Assembly: GCF_017313785.1 (NCBI RefSeq)
Contig: NZ_JAFLNL010000009.1
Location: 1 to 64,000 of the forward strand
Length of the DNA stretch: 64,000 bases
Direction of reading: 5' to 3'
DNA from: Flagellimonas aurea
GTDB lineage: Bacteria; Bacteroidota; Bacteroidia; Flavobacteriales; Flavobacteriaceae
Below the pieces are notes generated by a model that saw only the letters and a list, made by a program, of their open reading frames with translations, searched no databases and had not been told where the DNA came from. A program made the position numbers and the translations under genes. This document shows, in pieces, positions 50,347-59,216 of the stretch (the stretch's first letter is position 1; every line of letters starts with the position of its first letter).

Positions 50347-50360
50347 GTTGCAAATGCAAC
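50347..50360. promoter_or_regulatory. Palindrome GTTGCA-AA-TGCAAC in divergent promoter region
   Basis: Six-base perfect arms around AA lie 97 bp upstream of the HMG-CoA reductase start and 65 bp upstream of the DPP-IV start, in the only non-coding DNA between the two divergent genes. It could be a shared operator or form part of either promoter. No other copy was noticed. Confidence 0.3.
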
Positions 50361-50425
50361 ATCAAAATTTATTTTTCCGATAAATATTAGTAAACTTGGG
50401 AGTTTTTAATCAATTTTTTCACTTC

Positions 50426-52585
50426 ATGAACAAACAGTCTTTTCTATTCCTATTCTTATTGGGAGTTGTTACTTTTTCTACAGCACAAAAGAAAAAAATA
50501 ACCCTCGAAGAGATTTTTGGAGGAGAGTTCAGGACAGAATACATGGATGTCCTACGATCCATGAACAATGGTACACAATACACCATATTAAATACATCGC
50601 GTTCCCCGCGTTCCAGTAGTCTGGATAAGTACGACTACGAAACTTTGCAAAAAGTGGAGACCATAGTAGCATCATCGGATGCCGTACCATATTTTTCATC
50701 CTATAGTTTTAGTGATGATGAATCCCAAGTGCTTTTGGCGACGGAAGTTGAACCTATATTTAGACGTTCCCGTTTAGGGATTTATTATGTGTACGATATA
50801 GCATCGAAAGAATTGGTGAAAATATCGGAGGTCAAAATCCAAGAGCCTACCTTGTCACCGGACGGGAGTAAAGTGGCTTATGTTCTCGATAACAATCTAT
50901 ATGTTATGGACTTGGCGGAGCGAACTACCAAGCAGGTCACCACCGATGGAAACAAAGGAACGATTATTAATGGTGTGACCGACTGGGTGTATGAAGAAGA
51001 GTTTGGTTTTGTCCGCGCTTTCGAATGGAACAGCGATGGTTCCAAAATTGCCTTTCTCCGATTTGATGAAACAGAGGTTCCCCATTTCTCGATGGATGTT
51101 TATGGCACGGAACTTTATCCTTCCCAGCATGAGTTTAAGTACCCAAAAGCAGGTGAAAAGAATTCTATTGTAACATTGCATATGTTTGATGTTGCCTCCG
51201 GAGCTATTTCAAATGTGGATTTGGACGGTGCCTACTATATCCCAAGGATCAAATGGATGCACAACCCGGACCATTTGAGTGTTCAGACTATGAACAGGCA
51301 TCAGAACAACTTGAAACTTTATGATGTAAATGCCAAGGATAATTCTGTAAGCGTTCTATTCGAAGAGACCGATGCAGCTTATGTTGATATTGATGATGAC
51401 CTAACTTTTTTGGCCGATGATAGCTTTATCTGGACCAGCGAAGCTGATGGCTACAATCATTTATATTTATATGGTCGAGATGGAGAATTGAAAAATCAGA
51501 TTACCGAAGGGCCTTGGGAAGTGACGAGTTATTACGGTTATGATGAGAAAAACGACCGTATTTTTTATCAGTCGGTTGAAAATGGTTCCATCAATAGGGG
51601 AGTTTATAGCATTTCGAGCAAAGGGAAGAAAAAGAAAGAATTGTCTACTGAGGAAGGAACCAATTCAGCAGCCTTTAGTAGTGATTTTACATACTATATC
51701 AATACATATTCAAGTGCAACTACGCCTTATCAATTTACCTTGCACAATGCATCCAATGGCAAATTGATAAAGGAAATTAAGGACAACTCGGCATTGGAGA
51801 ACAAATTGGAAGGGTATCAGATTGCACCAAAGGAGTTTTCTACCATTAATGTAAATGGCTACGACCTTAATATGTATATGATGAAGCCTGCGGATTTCGA
51901 TCCTAATAAAGAGTACCCGTTGTTTATGTTCCAATATAGTGGGCCAGGTTCGCAACAAGTGGCCAATAGATGGATGGGCACTCGGGACTACTGGCACCAA
52001 TTATTGGTGTCCGAAGGATATATCGTTGCCTGTGTAGATGGTAGGGGTACAGGATTAAAAGGGCGCGACTTTAAAAAATTGACCCAAAAGGAATTGGGGA
52101 AATATGAAGTGGAAGACCAAATCGACGCTGCAAAAAAGTTAAGTGAGCTTTCCTATATCGATGAAGATAGAACCGGAATCTGGGGATGGAGTTATGGAGG
52201 GTTTATGTCCACCAACTGTATATTAAAGGGCAATGATACCTTTGAAATGGCCATCGCTGTGGCACCGGTGACCTCATGGCGTTTTTACGATACCATTTAC
52301 ACCGAACGTTACATGCAAACGCCGCAGGAGAACCCAACAGGGTATGACGATAACTCACCTTTCAACTATCCTGAATTGCTAAAAGGAAAATATTTATTGG
52401 TGCACGGTTCCGGAGACGACAATGTCCATGTTCAGAATACCATGCGAATGATCGAGGCACTCGTGCAGGCCAACAAACAATTCGATTGGGCCATTTATCC
52501 CGATAAAAACCACGGTATTTATGGCGGCAACACAAGCCTGCACCTATATACCAAATTGACCAACTTCGTTAAAGAGAACTTATAA
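50426..52585 (+). CDS. Secreted dipeptidyl peptidase IV-like S9 protease
   Basis: The 719-residue protein has a signal peptide ending near TFSTAQ (1-20), an eight-bladed DPP-IV N-terminal beta-propeller (about 30-480; SPDGSKVAYVLDNNLYVMDL, EEFGFVRAFEWNSDGSKIAF), and a C-terminal alpha/beta-hydrolase domain. The catalytic triad is seen as Ser in GIWGWSYGGFMS, Asp in HGSGDDNVH and His in PDKNHGIYGG. The EE motif in VYEEEFGF fits binding of the substrate N-terminus. It removes X-Pro or X-Ala dipeptides. The peptide transporter gene starts 14 bp later, so released dipeptides are probably taken up at once. Confidence 0.94.
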   Translation: MNKQSFLFLFLLGVVTFSTAQKKKITLEEIFGGEFRTEYMDVLRSMNNGTQYTILNTSRSPRSSSLDKYDYETLQKVETIVASSDAVPYFSSYSFSDDESQVLLATEVEPIFRRSRLGIYYVYDIASKELVKISEVKIQEPTLSPDGSKVAYVLDNNLYVMDLAERTTKQVTTDGNKGTIINGVTDWVYEEEFGFVRAFEWNSDGSKIAFLRFDETEVPHFSMDVYGTELYPSQHEFKYPKAGEKNSIVTLHMFDVASGAISNVDLDGAYYIPRIKWMHNPDHLSVQTMNRHQNNLKLYDVNAKDNSVSVLFEETDAAYVDIDDDLTFLADDSFIWTSEADGYNHLYLYGRDGELKNQITEGPWEVTSYYGYDEKNDRIFYQSVENGSINRGVYSISSKGKKKKELSTEEGTNSAAFSSDFTYYINTYSSATTPYQFTLHNASNGKLIKEIKDNSALENKLEGYQIAPKEFSTINVNGYDLNMYMMKPADFDPNKEYPLFMFQYSGPGSQQVANRWMGTRDYWHQLLVSEGYIVACVDGRGTGLKGRDFKKLTQKELGKYEVEDQIDAAKKLSELSYIDEDRTGIWGWSYGGFMSTNCILKGNDTFEMAIAVAPVTSWRFYDTIYTERYMQTPQENPTGYDDNSPFNYPELLKGKYLLVHGSGDDNVHVQNTMRMIEALVQANKQFDWAIYPDKNHGIYGGNTSLHLYTKLTNFVKENL

Positions 52586-52599
52586 TCAAACTATAAAAT

Positions 52600-54162
52600 A
52601 TGTCAGCAGTAACCAAACCAGCCCACAAAAGAGAATTATTTGGACACCCCGTAGGATTGTACGTATTGTTCTTTACCGAAATGTGGGAGCGATTTTCTTA
52701 CTATGGAATGCGTGCCCTACTTACCCTGTACATGACTGCGGAAACATTGAAGAATGATCCGCAAAGCGGTCTGGGGTGGACAACTACCGAAGCTTTGGCA
52801 CTCTATGGCTGGTACACCATGTTGGTTTATGTAATGAGTATACCCGGAGGTTTTTTGGCCGATAGATACCTTGGACAAAAAAAAGCAGTTACCATTGGAG
52901 CCATTCTCTTGACCATTGGGCATGGGGTCTTAGCTATAGACTATTTATGGGCCTATTACACCGGTTTGGGCTTTGTAATCCTGGGTGTTGGAATGCTTAA
53001 ACCCAACATCTCCACCATGGTGGGGGGATTATATAAACAAAATGACATCCGAAGGGATAAAGGTTTTAGTATTTTTTACGTAGGAATCAATCTTGGGTCA
53101 TTTTTAGCCTCCATCACAGTGGGTATCGTTGCTGCGGTTTATGGATGGCATTATGGTTTTGGCCTAGCCGGAATAGGAATGTTCGTGGGATTGTTGGTAT
53201 ACCTCTACGGGCAACGGTTTTTGGTGCATGTGGGGAACCAGCCAACTTTGGAGGAAAAAGCCTCTGATATAAGTTTGGCACAATTGTTTTCGCAATTGCT
53301 TAAATCCCCATTGCAATTGACCATAGTGGGTGTTCTTTTGGCATATTCCATTTATGCAGGATTTACATACGATGGTCCAGATAATTGGGGATATGGGATA
53401 TTATTTGTTTTCCTGTCGCTCATCACCGGTATGATGATGATGATTTACAAAAACCTGAACGGAAAAGTCGAAAAGGATAGATATGTTGTGCTGCTCATTT
53501 CACTTTTGATGGTAATTGTATTTTGGGGATGTTTTGAGCAGATGGGAGGTCTAATGAACTTATATGCCCAAGAAAAAACCAATAGAATGTTCATGGGCTG
53601 GGAAGTGCCCGCAGCATGGTTTCAAGCAGCCAATGCCGGATTCATCATCCTTTTTGCCGTAACAGTGGCAAACTTCTGGGCAAGAAGAAAACTGAAAGGC
53701 AAGGAAGCCACTTCTTTGTTTAAAATGGCAACAGGGGTTATCATCATGGGAGTGGGATTCGTTTACATGGTTTTTGCCTCCCTGCAATATGAAAGTTCAG
53801 GTTCTTCGGCTATGTATTGGTTGGTTTTGACGTATCTTTTCCATACCATTGGAGAGTTGTGTCTTTCCCCAGTATCATTATCATTCTTTACAAAATTGGC
53901 ACCAGCAAGGTACATGGCCTTGATGATGGGCGTATATTGGGCCGCCACAGGTTTAGGTAACAAAGTTGCGGGAATCGTTGGAGAAAGCTCGGTTCAGGCA
54001 GGGGAACTAAAAGTGTTCGGGGGACTATTCATTTTTGCCGTACTGTTCGGGACGTTGGTTTTGTTCCTTTTGAAACCATTGAAGCGATTGACGCACGGTG
54101 CTGAAGACAATGAGACTGAAATTACTGCAGAAGATGAGGTTGAAACTATCGAAAGAGGTTAA
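52600..54162 (+). CDS. POT-family proton:oligopeptide symporter
   Basis: The 520-residue, about 14-helix major facilitator belongs to the PTR2/POT family: LFFTEMWERFSYYGMRALLT (ExxER-like start), GGFLADRYLGQKKAVTIGAI, FSIFYVGINLGSFLASI (family signature FYxxINxGS), and late QAANAGFIILFAVTVANFWA. It imports di- and tripeptides with protons. It follows the DPP-IV gene by 14 bp on the same strand. Its stop codon overlaps the ancestral comEC stop on the other strand (TTAA), so the two genes abut tail to tail. Confidence 0.94.
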   Translation: MSAVTKPAHKRELFGHPVGLYVLFFTEMWERFSYYGMRALLTLYMTAETLKNDPQSGLGWTTTEALALYGWYTMLVYVMSIPGGFLADRYLGQKKAVTIGAILLTIGHGVLAIDYLWAYYTGLGFVILGVGMLKPNISTMVGGLYKQNDIRRDKGFSIFYVGINLGSFLASITVGIVAAVYGWHYGFGLAGIGMFVGLLVYLYGQRFLVHVGNQPTLEEKASDISLAQLFSQLLKSPLQLTIVGVLLAYSIYAGFTYDGPDNWGYGILFVFLSLITGMMMMIYKNLNGKVEKDRYVVLLISLLMVIVFWGCFEQMGGLMNLYAQEKTNRMFMGWEVPAAWFQAANAGFIILFAVTVANFWARRKLKGKEATSLFKMATGVIIMGVGFVYMVFASLQYESSGSSAMYWLVLTYLFHTIGELCLSPVSLSFFTKLAPARYMALMMGVYWAATGLGNKVAGIVGESSVQAGELKVFGGLFIFAVLFGTLVLFLLKPLKRLTHGAEDNETEITAEDEVETIERG

Positions 54163-56169
54163 TTTTTCTTCAAACTAAAAACATAACATCCCCTTTCACC
54201 CGTATAGTGGAAAGGGATTTCTTTTTTGATGCATGTCGCTTGCCATTTAGCTATCAAACTCGGATAGCTGCTGCCATCTGCAAGTATTATTTTCGGTTGC
54301 ATGGAATCAATAAGCTTTTGAAGGTTGGGTCAGTAACAGGTAGTCTAATTGCTCTTCCAAAGGAAGAATACCCAAACTATCCATAACAAATAGTTTTTTG
54401 TCACCTATTTGGTAACTGTTTCGCAATACAGAGTTGTTCACTTTTTGGATTCGTTCTGCTACCGCATAATCAGTAGAAACAGTACCAATATTATCGCTGT
54501 CCGAAGTGATTACGGAAATTGAATCCCCTAGTTGATGCAGTAAAATGGTATTTCTGGTTCGGTGTGCTAATACGATAGTTTCCTTTTGGTGCACTTGGGT
54601 TTGATTCCAAATCGTCCAGCTTTGAAAAATAATCAGTCCATCAAAGAATACCAAAGCCGATTTCCGGCGAGGCCGGGATAGGAATAGCACAAGAGCAGTG
54701 ATGATAAAATATCCCGCTATCATCTGAACGGAATCAAATGGAATGTTTTTGATGATGAAACCTTCCTGCCGAGCGACCCAACCAACTATGGAATTCATAA
54801 AATGAATCGCCCAATTGAAACCATCGACCAAAAATTGCGGTAAAAGATTGGTCAAAGCCAATAGGATGACCACGATTCCGAGACCCAAAATCAAACCTAA
54901 AAAAGGAATAATGAGTAGGTTGGAAACAAAAAATAGTGCCGGAAACTGATGAAAATAGAACAAACTGATGGGTAAAACTCCCAACTGGGCCGCAATGCTT
55001 ACCGATAATAATTGCCATATTTTCCGAACAATGAAATTATCGGGAAACCAAAACTTTTGTAGTTTGGGATAAACCCAAACAATGGCAAATACCGCTGCGT
55101 AGCTCATTTGAAACCCTACTTGAAACAAGAACAGTGGCTTTACCAATAAAATAAACAATATGGAAAGTGCTATAATGTTAAATGAGTTGGTAGGTCGGTT
55201 GAGGTATAGGGAATAGACCACGAAGGAAAACATGGTTACGGCACGTACAATTGAAGGTGAGAGCCCGGCTAAGAAAGCGTAACCCCAAAGTAGCAGAACA
55301 ATCAAGATAAGCTTGATGGTTTTGCCTTTGGGAAAGCGCTCCAATGGCGATAAAAGAAACTCCAATAAAAGCAGGATGATTCCAACATGGAGGCCGCTTA
55401 CCGCTAAAATATGAACTGCCCCAGCATTCTTATAGTTGTTATAAGTGATTTCGGAAATATCGTCGCGCTTTCCTAAAATGAGGGTTTGGATTACCCCGAG
55501 TTCTTGATGCCCAAAGTTTCTACTTTACAATTTTGAAATAATGTGTTCCCTAAAATTGGATGCCGCTCCAAATAAGGTTGTGCAACTATTTTCCTTCTTG
55601 GCAATGGAGGCGTAATTGGTTCTAATTTGATGTTGAATCCCTTGCTTTTCAAGATAGCTTTTGTAGTCGAATTGGTGAAGATTTAATGGTGGCCGTATAT
55701 TTTCAGGTTTGGAGTAAGTGATAAATTCATCATCAACCTGCAATGGTGTTGAGTTGGAATCGGTAGAGACACTTACAAGCAACTTTGCAGATAATATTTC
55801 CGAATCGGCAGCAATAATTTTGGTGATGTATCTGTGGGAGTAGTCATTTGACTTAAGTACTTCCGTCACCTTTAAATTCCAAACTTTTTCCAAATCATCA
55901 TTGGAGTTAGAGTAATGGGTAGGTATGCCACGGCCCACTGAAATTCCGATAACAAAACTGCCAAGAGAAGTAGTCATGAGGACAATCAACACTTCAAAAA
56001 ACGGGAACCCTTCACGCTGTTGCCTTTTGCCAAGCAAATAAGCTACTGGTAAAAAAACCAGCATAATTGTGAGGGGGAGAAGTGGAGCTATCTCAAAATT
56101 AAAACCAATAACGATGCCCACTATCACCCACAATGTGAGTTTTATGGACACAAAATTAAGTTGGCGCAC
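54159..56169 (-). pseudogene. comEC: comEC/rec2 competence channel gene with two lesions
   Basis: ComEC moves single-stranded DNA across the inner membrane during natural transformation. The N-terminal part (56169 down to 55525) ends at an in-frame TAA after EHIISKL. The same frame then stays open for over 400 codons and includes GHQELGVIQTLILGKRDDIS, AGAVHILAVSGLHVGI and the membrane core. Near 54320-54330 a second break shifts the frame: the reading ends early at 54307, while the other frame gives NLQKLIDSMQPKIILADGSS, YPSLIAKWQATCIKKEIPFH and GERGCYVFSLKKN to a stop at 54159-54161. The total span, about 670 codons, is the normal family length. Two independent defects point to true inactivation. 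Confidence 0.9.
54188..54217. terminator. Hairpin behind the POT gene, inside the comEC 3' end
   Basis: ATCCCCTTTCAC (54188-54199) and GTGGAAAGGGAT (54206-54217) pair with one slip, followed on the plus strand by TTCTTTTTTG. It is 26 bp past the POT stop and can serve as its terminator, although the DNA is also the coding end of the old comEC frame. Confidence 0.5.
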
Positions 56170-56170
56170 G

Positions 56171-56728
56171 TTACAGGATGCGCATAGCCTTTACAAAAGC
56201 GCTGTTCCAGTATCCTTCCCGTAATGAGGATACCAATACGCCTCGTGAGGTTGTGGCGTGAATAAATTTAATATCGTCACCGTCGACGTCTACCACTAAC
56301 CCAACATGATTAATGCGTCGTCCCGTTTTACTGGTCTGAAAGAAGAGCAAATCCCCCTTTTCTACATCGTTTACCCTGATTTTGTTACCTTCCAAGGCCA
56401 TTTGGTAGGATGATCTGGGAAACATAATGTCGTTCTCTTTTAAGGAAACATAGACCAGGCCAGAGCAGTCCATTCCCTTTTTTGTGGTGCCCCCATACTT
56501 GTACCGGGTTCCGGAATAGCTTAATGCAGTGGAGATGATTTCGTTTGCCTTAACATTTTTACGCCCCTCTTTCTTGTTTTCCTTTTTAGGTTCAATTTTA
56601 GGGGAAGTGTCTTCGGTGGACCCCTCTACCGAAACGGTTCGGGTCTTGCTGTAGGTGCGTCGTTTTTTGCCGGGGCCGCAAGCGGTAATGGCCAAAAACA
56701 ACAGTAAGATTATGGTTTTTCGTAACAT
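56171..56728 (-). CDS. NlpC/P60 (C40) endopeptidase lipoprotein
   Basis: The 185-residue protein has a lipobox (FLAITAC, Cys17), a charged linker (about 20-60; rich in Lys and Glu), and a C-terminal NlpC/P60 domain. The catalytic residues seen are Cys in KKGMDCSGLVYVSL, His in GRRINHVGLVVDV and a third His in FIHATTSRGV. It should cut peptide cross-links in peptidoglycan, probably between D-Glu and meso-DAP, from an outer- or inner-membrane anchor. It lies 1 bp upstream of comEC and 33 bp after lpxB on the same strand. Confidence 0.92.
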   Translation of the reverse strand: MLRKTIILLLFLAITACGPGKKRRTYSKTRTVSVEGSTEDTSPKIEPKKENKKEGRKNVKANEIISTALSYSGTRYKYGGTTKKGMDCSGLVYVSLKENDIMFPRSSYQMALEGNKIRVNDVEKGDLLFFQTSKTGRRINHVGLVVDVDGDDIKFIHATTSRGVLVSSLREGYWNSAFVKAMRIL

Positions 56729-56761
56729 CCAAGAATAGATTTACATTCTTGGAAGATAAAA

Positions 56762-57874
56762 CTACACATTTTTCACAATTAATCGGGCTGCCATTTCACT
56801 GGCTCCTTTTCCACCCAATTTTTCTTTGAGCAATGCATAATCCGACAAAATACGTTCCCGTTCGGTCCCTTCTGCAATTTTGGAAAGCTCGTTCTTCAGG
56901 TTGGAAGTGGTCAAGTCGTTCTGTATCAACTCTTTTACAACTTCCCTTTTCATGATAAGATTGACCAAGGAGATATAATCCAAAGTGATGATTCGCTTTG
57001 CTATCTGGTAGGAAATCCAATTGCCCTTATAGCAAACTACTTGGGGCACCTCAAACAGCGCTGTTTCCAGTGTGGCCGTTCCACTGGTTACCAATGCGGC
57101 ATGGGAATGTTTTAAAAGTGTATAGGTTTTGTTGGAGACATATTCCACTTTATCACCTTTTAGAAATGGTGCATAAAATTCATCAGGAAGACTGGGGGCC
57201 CCGGCAATTACGAATTGGTAATCGGGAAAATCCTTTTTTACCGAAAGCATGACCTCCAACATTTTTTGTACTTCCTGCTTTCGACTTCCCGGTAACAGGG
57301 CAATTATAGGTTTTACGGGATCAAGGTCGTTCTCCTTCCTGAAGGTTTCGTTATCTTGAAGTGGTGTATTTTCAATGGCATCAATAAGAGGGTGGCCCAC
57401 AAATTGGACCGGATAGCCATGCTTTTTTTCGTAAAACTCTTTTTCAAAAGGGAGTATAACGTACATGTTATCAATATCTCTTTTGATTTTTGATATACGC
57501 CCTTCCCTTGAGGCCCAAATTTGGGGAGAAATGTAATAATTGGTTTTGAACCCATTTTGTTTGGCCCACTTGGCGATTCTTAGATTAAAGCCAGAGAAAT
57601 CAATAAAAATTACCACATCAGGATTAAAATCTTGAATGTCCTTTTTGCAATAGGAAATGTTCTTGAATATGGAGGGAATGTTCATCAAAACCTCCAAAAA
57701 GCCCATAAAGGCCATATCCTTGTAATGTTTTGCGAGCTCACCGCCAGCCTGCTGCATCAAATCACCGCCCCAGCAACGAATTTCTGCCGAGGTATCCTCT
57801 TTTTTAAGGGCCTTGATCAAGTTGGACCCGTGCAGGTCTCCCGATGCTTCACCAGCAATTATATAGTATTTCAT
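56762..57874 (-). CDS. lpxB: Lipid-A-disaccharide synthase
   Basis: The enzyme joins UDP-diacylglucosamine and lipid X into the lipid A disaccharide at the inner membrane. The 370-residue GT-B protein has YIIAGEASGDLHGSNLI at the N-terminus, KYTNYYISPQIWASREGRI-type NYYISPQIWASREGRISK, LLPGSRKQEVQKML and the donor-site VTSGTATLETALFEVPQVVC. It lies in a minus-strand run surE, 95-residue membrane protein, lpxB, NlpC/P60, comEC. Length and motifs are normal. Confidence 0.95.
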   Translation of the reverse strand: MKYYIIAGEASGDLHGSNLIKALKKEDTSAEIRCWGGDLMQQAGGELAKHYKDMAFMGFLEVLMNIPSIFKNISYCKKDIQDFNPDVVIFIDFSGFNLRIAKWAKQNGFKTNYYISPQIWASREGRISKIKRDIDNMYVILPFEKEFYEKKHGYPVQFVGHPLIDAIENTPLQDNETFRKENDLDPVKPIIALLPGSRKQEVQKMLEVMLSVKKDFPDYQFVIAGAPSLPDEFYAPFLKGDKVEYVSNKTYTLLKHSHAALVTSGTATLETALFEVPQVVCYKGNWISYQIAKRIITLDYISLVNLIMKREVVKELIQNDLTTSNLKNELSKIAEGTERERILSDYALLKEKLGGKGASEMAARLIVKNV

Positions 57875-57958
57875 TCTAAAGTGTCAAGTTCAAACAACAG
57901 GTTCAATTTAATTTCAAGAAAAACATTCCAGTTTAAATATGTTCTTGTGTTTTAAGTT

Positions 57959-58246
57959 TTAGGACATCACTTTATATATCATAATAACAAGTGCCGTGAC
58001 CAATGTTGCCAGCATGACGCCTTTGGCCCTTTGGTCTCTCTTTATTCGCAAAAAACCGAAAAAGGCCACTAAGTTCAATATGGCCCCAAGTGCCAATAAA
58101 CTGCCAATATGTCCTTGTTCTATGGCTGCATTGAATGTTTCCACTATGCCCAAATCAGAAAAAAGTAGAATGTAGAGCAGTGTTCCAAAAGTATTCGCAA
58201 TTATTCCGACTATAAATCCTATGATGATCTCTTTGCTACTTTTCAT
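57959..58246 (-). CDS. Three-helix membrane protein, 95 residues
   Basis: Hydrophobic segments occur at about 7-30, 45-65 and 76-93, with short charged loops (LRIKRDQRAKG). The start overlaps the surE stop by 11 bp, indicating coupled translation. The gene ends 84 bp before lpxB. Similar short proteins are found between surE and lpxB in other flavobacteria, from memory. No enzymatic motif is visible. The function is unknown; a role at the membrane beside LpxB is only suggested by position. Confidence 0.75.
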   Translation of the reverse strand: MKSSKEIIIGFIVGIIANTFGTLLYILLFSDLGIVETFNAAIEQGHIGSLLALGAILNLVAFFGFLRIKRDQRAKGVMLATLVTALVIMIYKVMS

Positions 58247-59015
58247 TTAAGTTCCAGTTGTTTATTTGTTGTATGGCGTGGTGTGCGGTAAGGTCGAACT
58301 GCGTTGGAACTACTGAAACATAGCCTTGGGCCAATGCCCATTCGTCTGTATCCTCTCCTTTGTCCAAGAGCTCAAATTCTCCCGTAAGCCAATAATAATC
58401 TTTACCCGATGGACTTGTACGTTTATCAAATTTCTCTTTCCAATTGCCACGAGCCTGCCTACAGATTTTAATGCCCTTGGGGCCCTTCTCTGTCTTGGGA
58501 ATATTTACATTTAGGACCGTTCCTTTCGGGATTCCGTTGTCCAGTGCCTCCTCAACTATTTTTTTGACCGAATCCAGGGCTGGCTCAAAGTTTGCGTTCC
58601 AAGAATAGTCGCATAACGAAAAGCCGATGGCCGGTATTCCTTCAATGCCCGCTTCTATGGCCGCACTCATGGTGCCGGAATAAATTACGTTGATGGAAGA
58701 GTTGGATCCATGATTGATTCCGCTGACGCAGATGTCCGGGGTTCTATCCAGAATTACACGAAGTGCCAACTTTACACAATCGGCAGGTGTGCCGCTGCAG
58801 CTATACTCGCTTGGTGCCCCTTCTTTATGGTCCACTATTACCTGCTTGGAAAACAACGTACTATCTACGGTAATGGCATGCCCCATACCACTTTGCGGAC
58901 TGTCCGGAGCCACGACAACAACATCGCCCAGTTCTTTCATGGTGCGTATCAATGCCCTTAGGCCAGGTGCCGTAATGCCATCGTCATTGGTGACAAGAAT
59001 CAAGGGTTTTTCCAT
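58236..59015 (-). CDS. surE: 5'/3'-nucleotidase SurE
   Basis: The 259-residue enzyme has the metal-binding LVTNDDGITAPGLRAL start, VVAPDSPQSGMGHAITV, the SCSGTPADCVKLAL segment, and PDICVSGINHGSNSSINVIY followed by SGTMSAAIEAG. It hydrolyses nucleoside monophosphates and is linked to stress survival in several bacteria. The ATG at 59015 (MEKPLILVTNDDG) is used because an upstream in-frame ATG adds 12 residues not usual in the family. It diverges from the S41 protease gene across about 200 bp. Confidence 0.95.
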   Translation of the reverse strand: MEKPLILVTNDDGITAPGLRALIRTMKELGDVVVVAPDSPQSGMGHAITVDSTLFSKQVIVDHKEGAPSEYSCSGTPADCVKLALRVILDRTPDICVSGINHGSNSSINVIYSGTMSAAIEAGIEGIPAIGFSLCDYSWNANFEPALDSVKKIVEEALDNGIPKGTVLNVNIPKTEKGPKGIKICRQARGNWKEKFDKRTSPSGKDYYWLTGEFELLDKGEDTDEWALAQGYVSVVPTQFDLTAHHAIQQINNWNLNEK

Positions 59016-59216
59016 GTCGGATAATTTAAAGCATAAAAATACGTTTTTCATAAGGATATGGAGCTTTGTCCGTTTAACAAAAAATTAAATCCAGCCATCG
59101 GGACTGGCACGGTTTTTTCTGTATCTTAGAGAATTCATACAATTAGAAAAGATGGATGGCGCAATGAAGATTTGACGGTTTGAGGTCAGATAGTTTCGCT
59201 CCAGAAAAATGAGATT

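Noticed and set aside
54307-56169. comEC as two separate functional genes
   Set aside because: The two parts share one reading frame across the TAA, the downstream part lacks a proper start, and the conserved SGLHVG region lies between the two annotated pieces.
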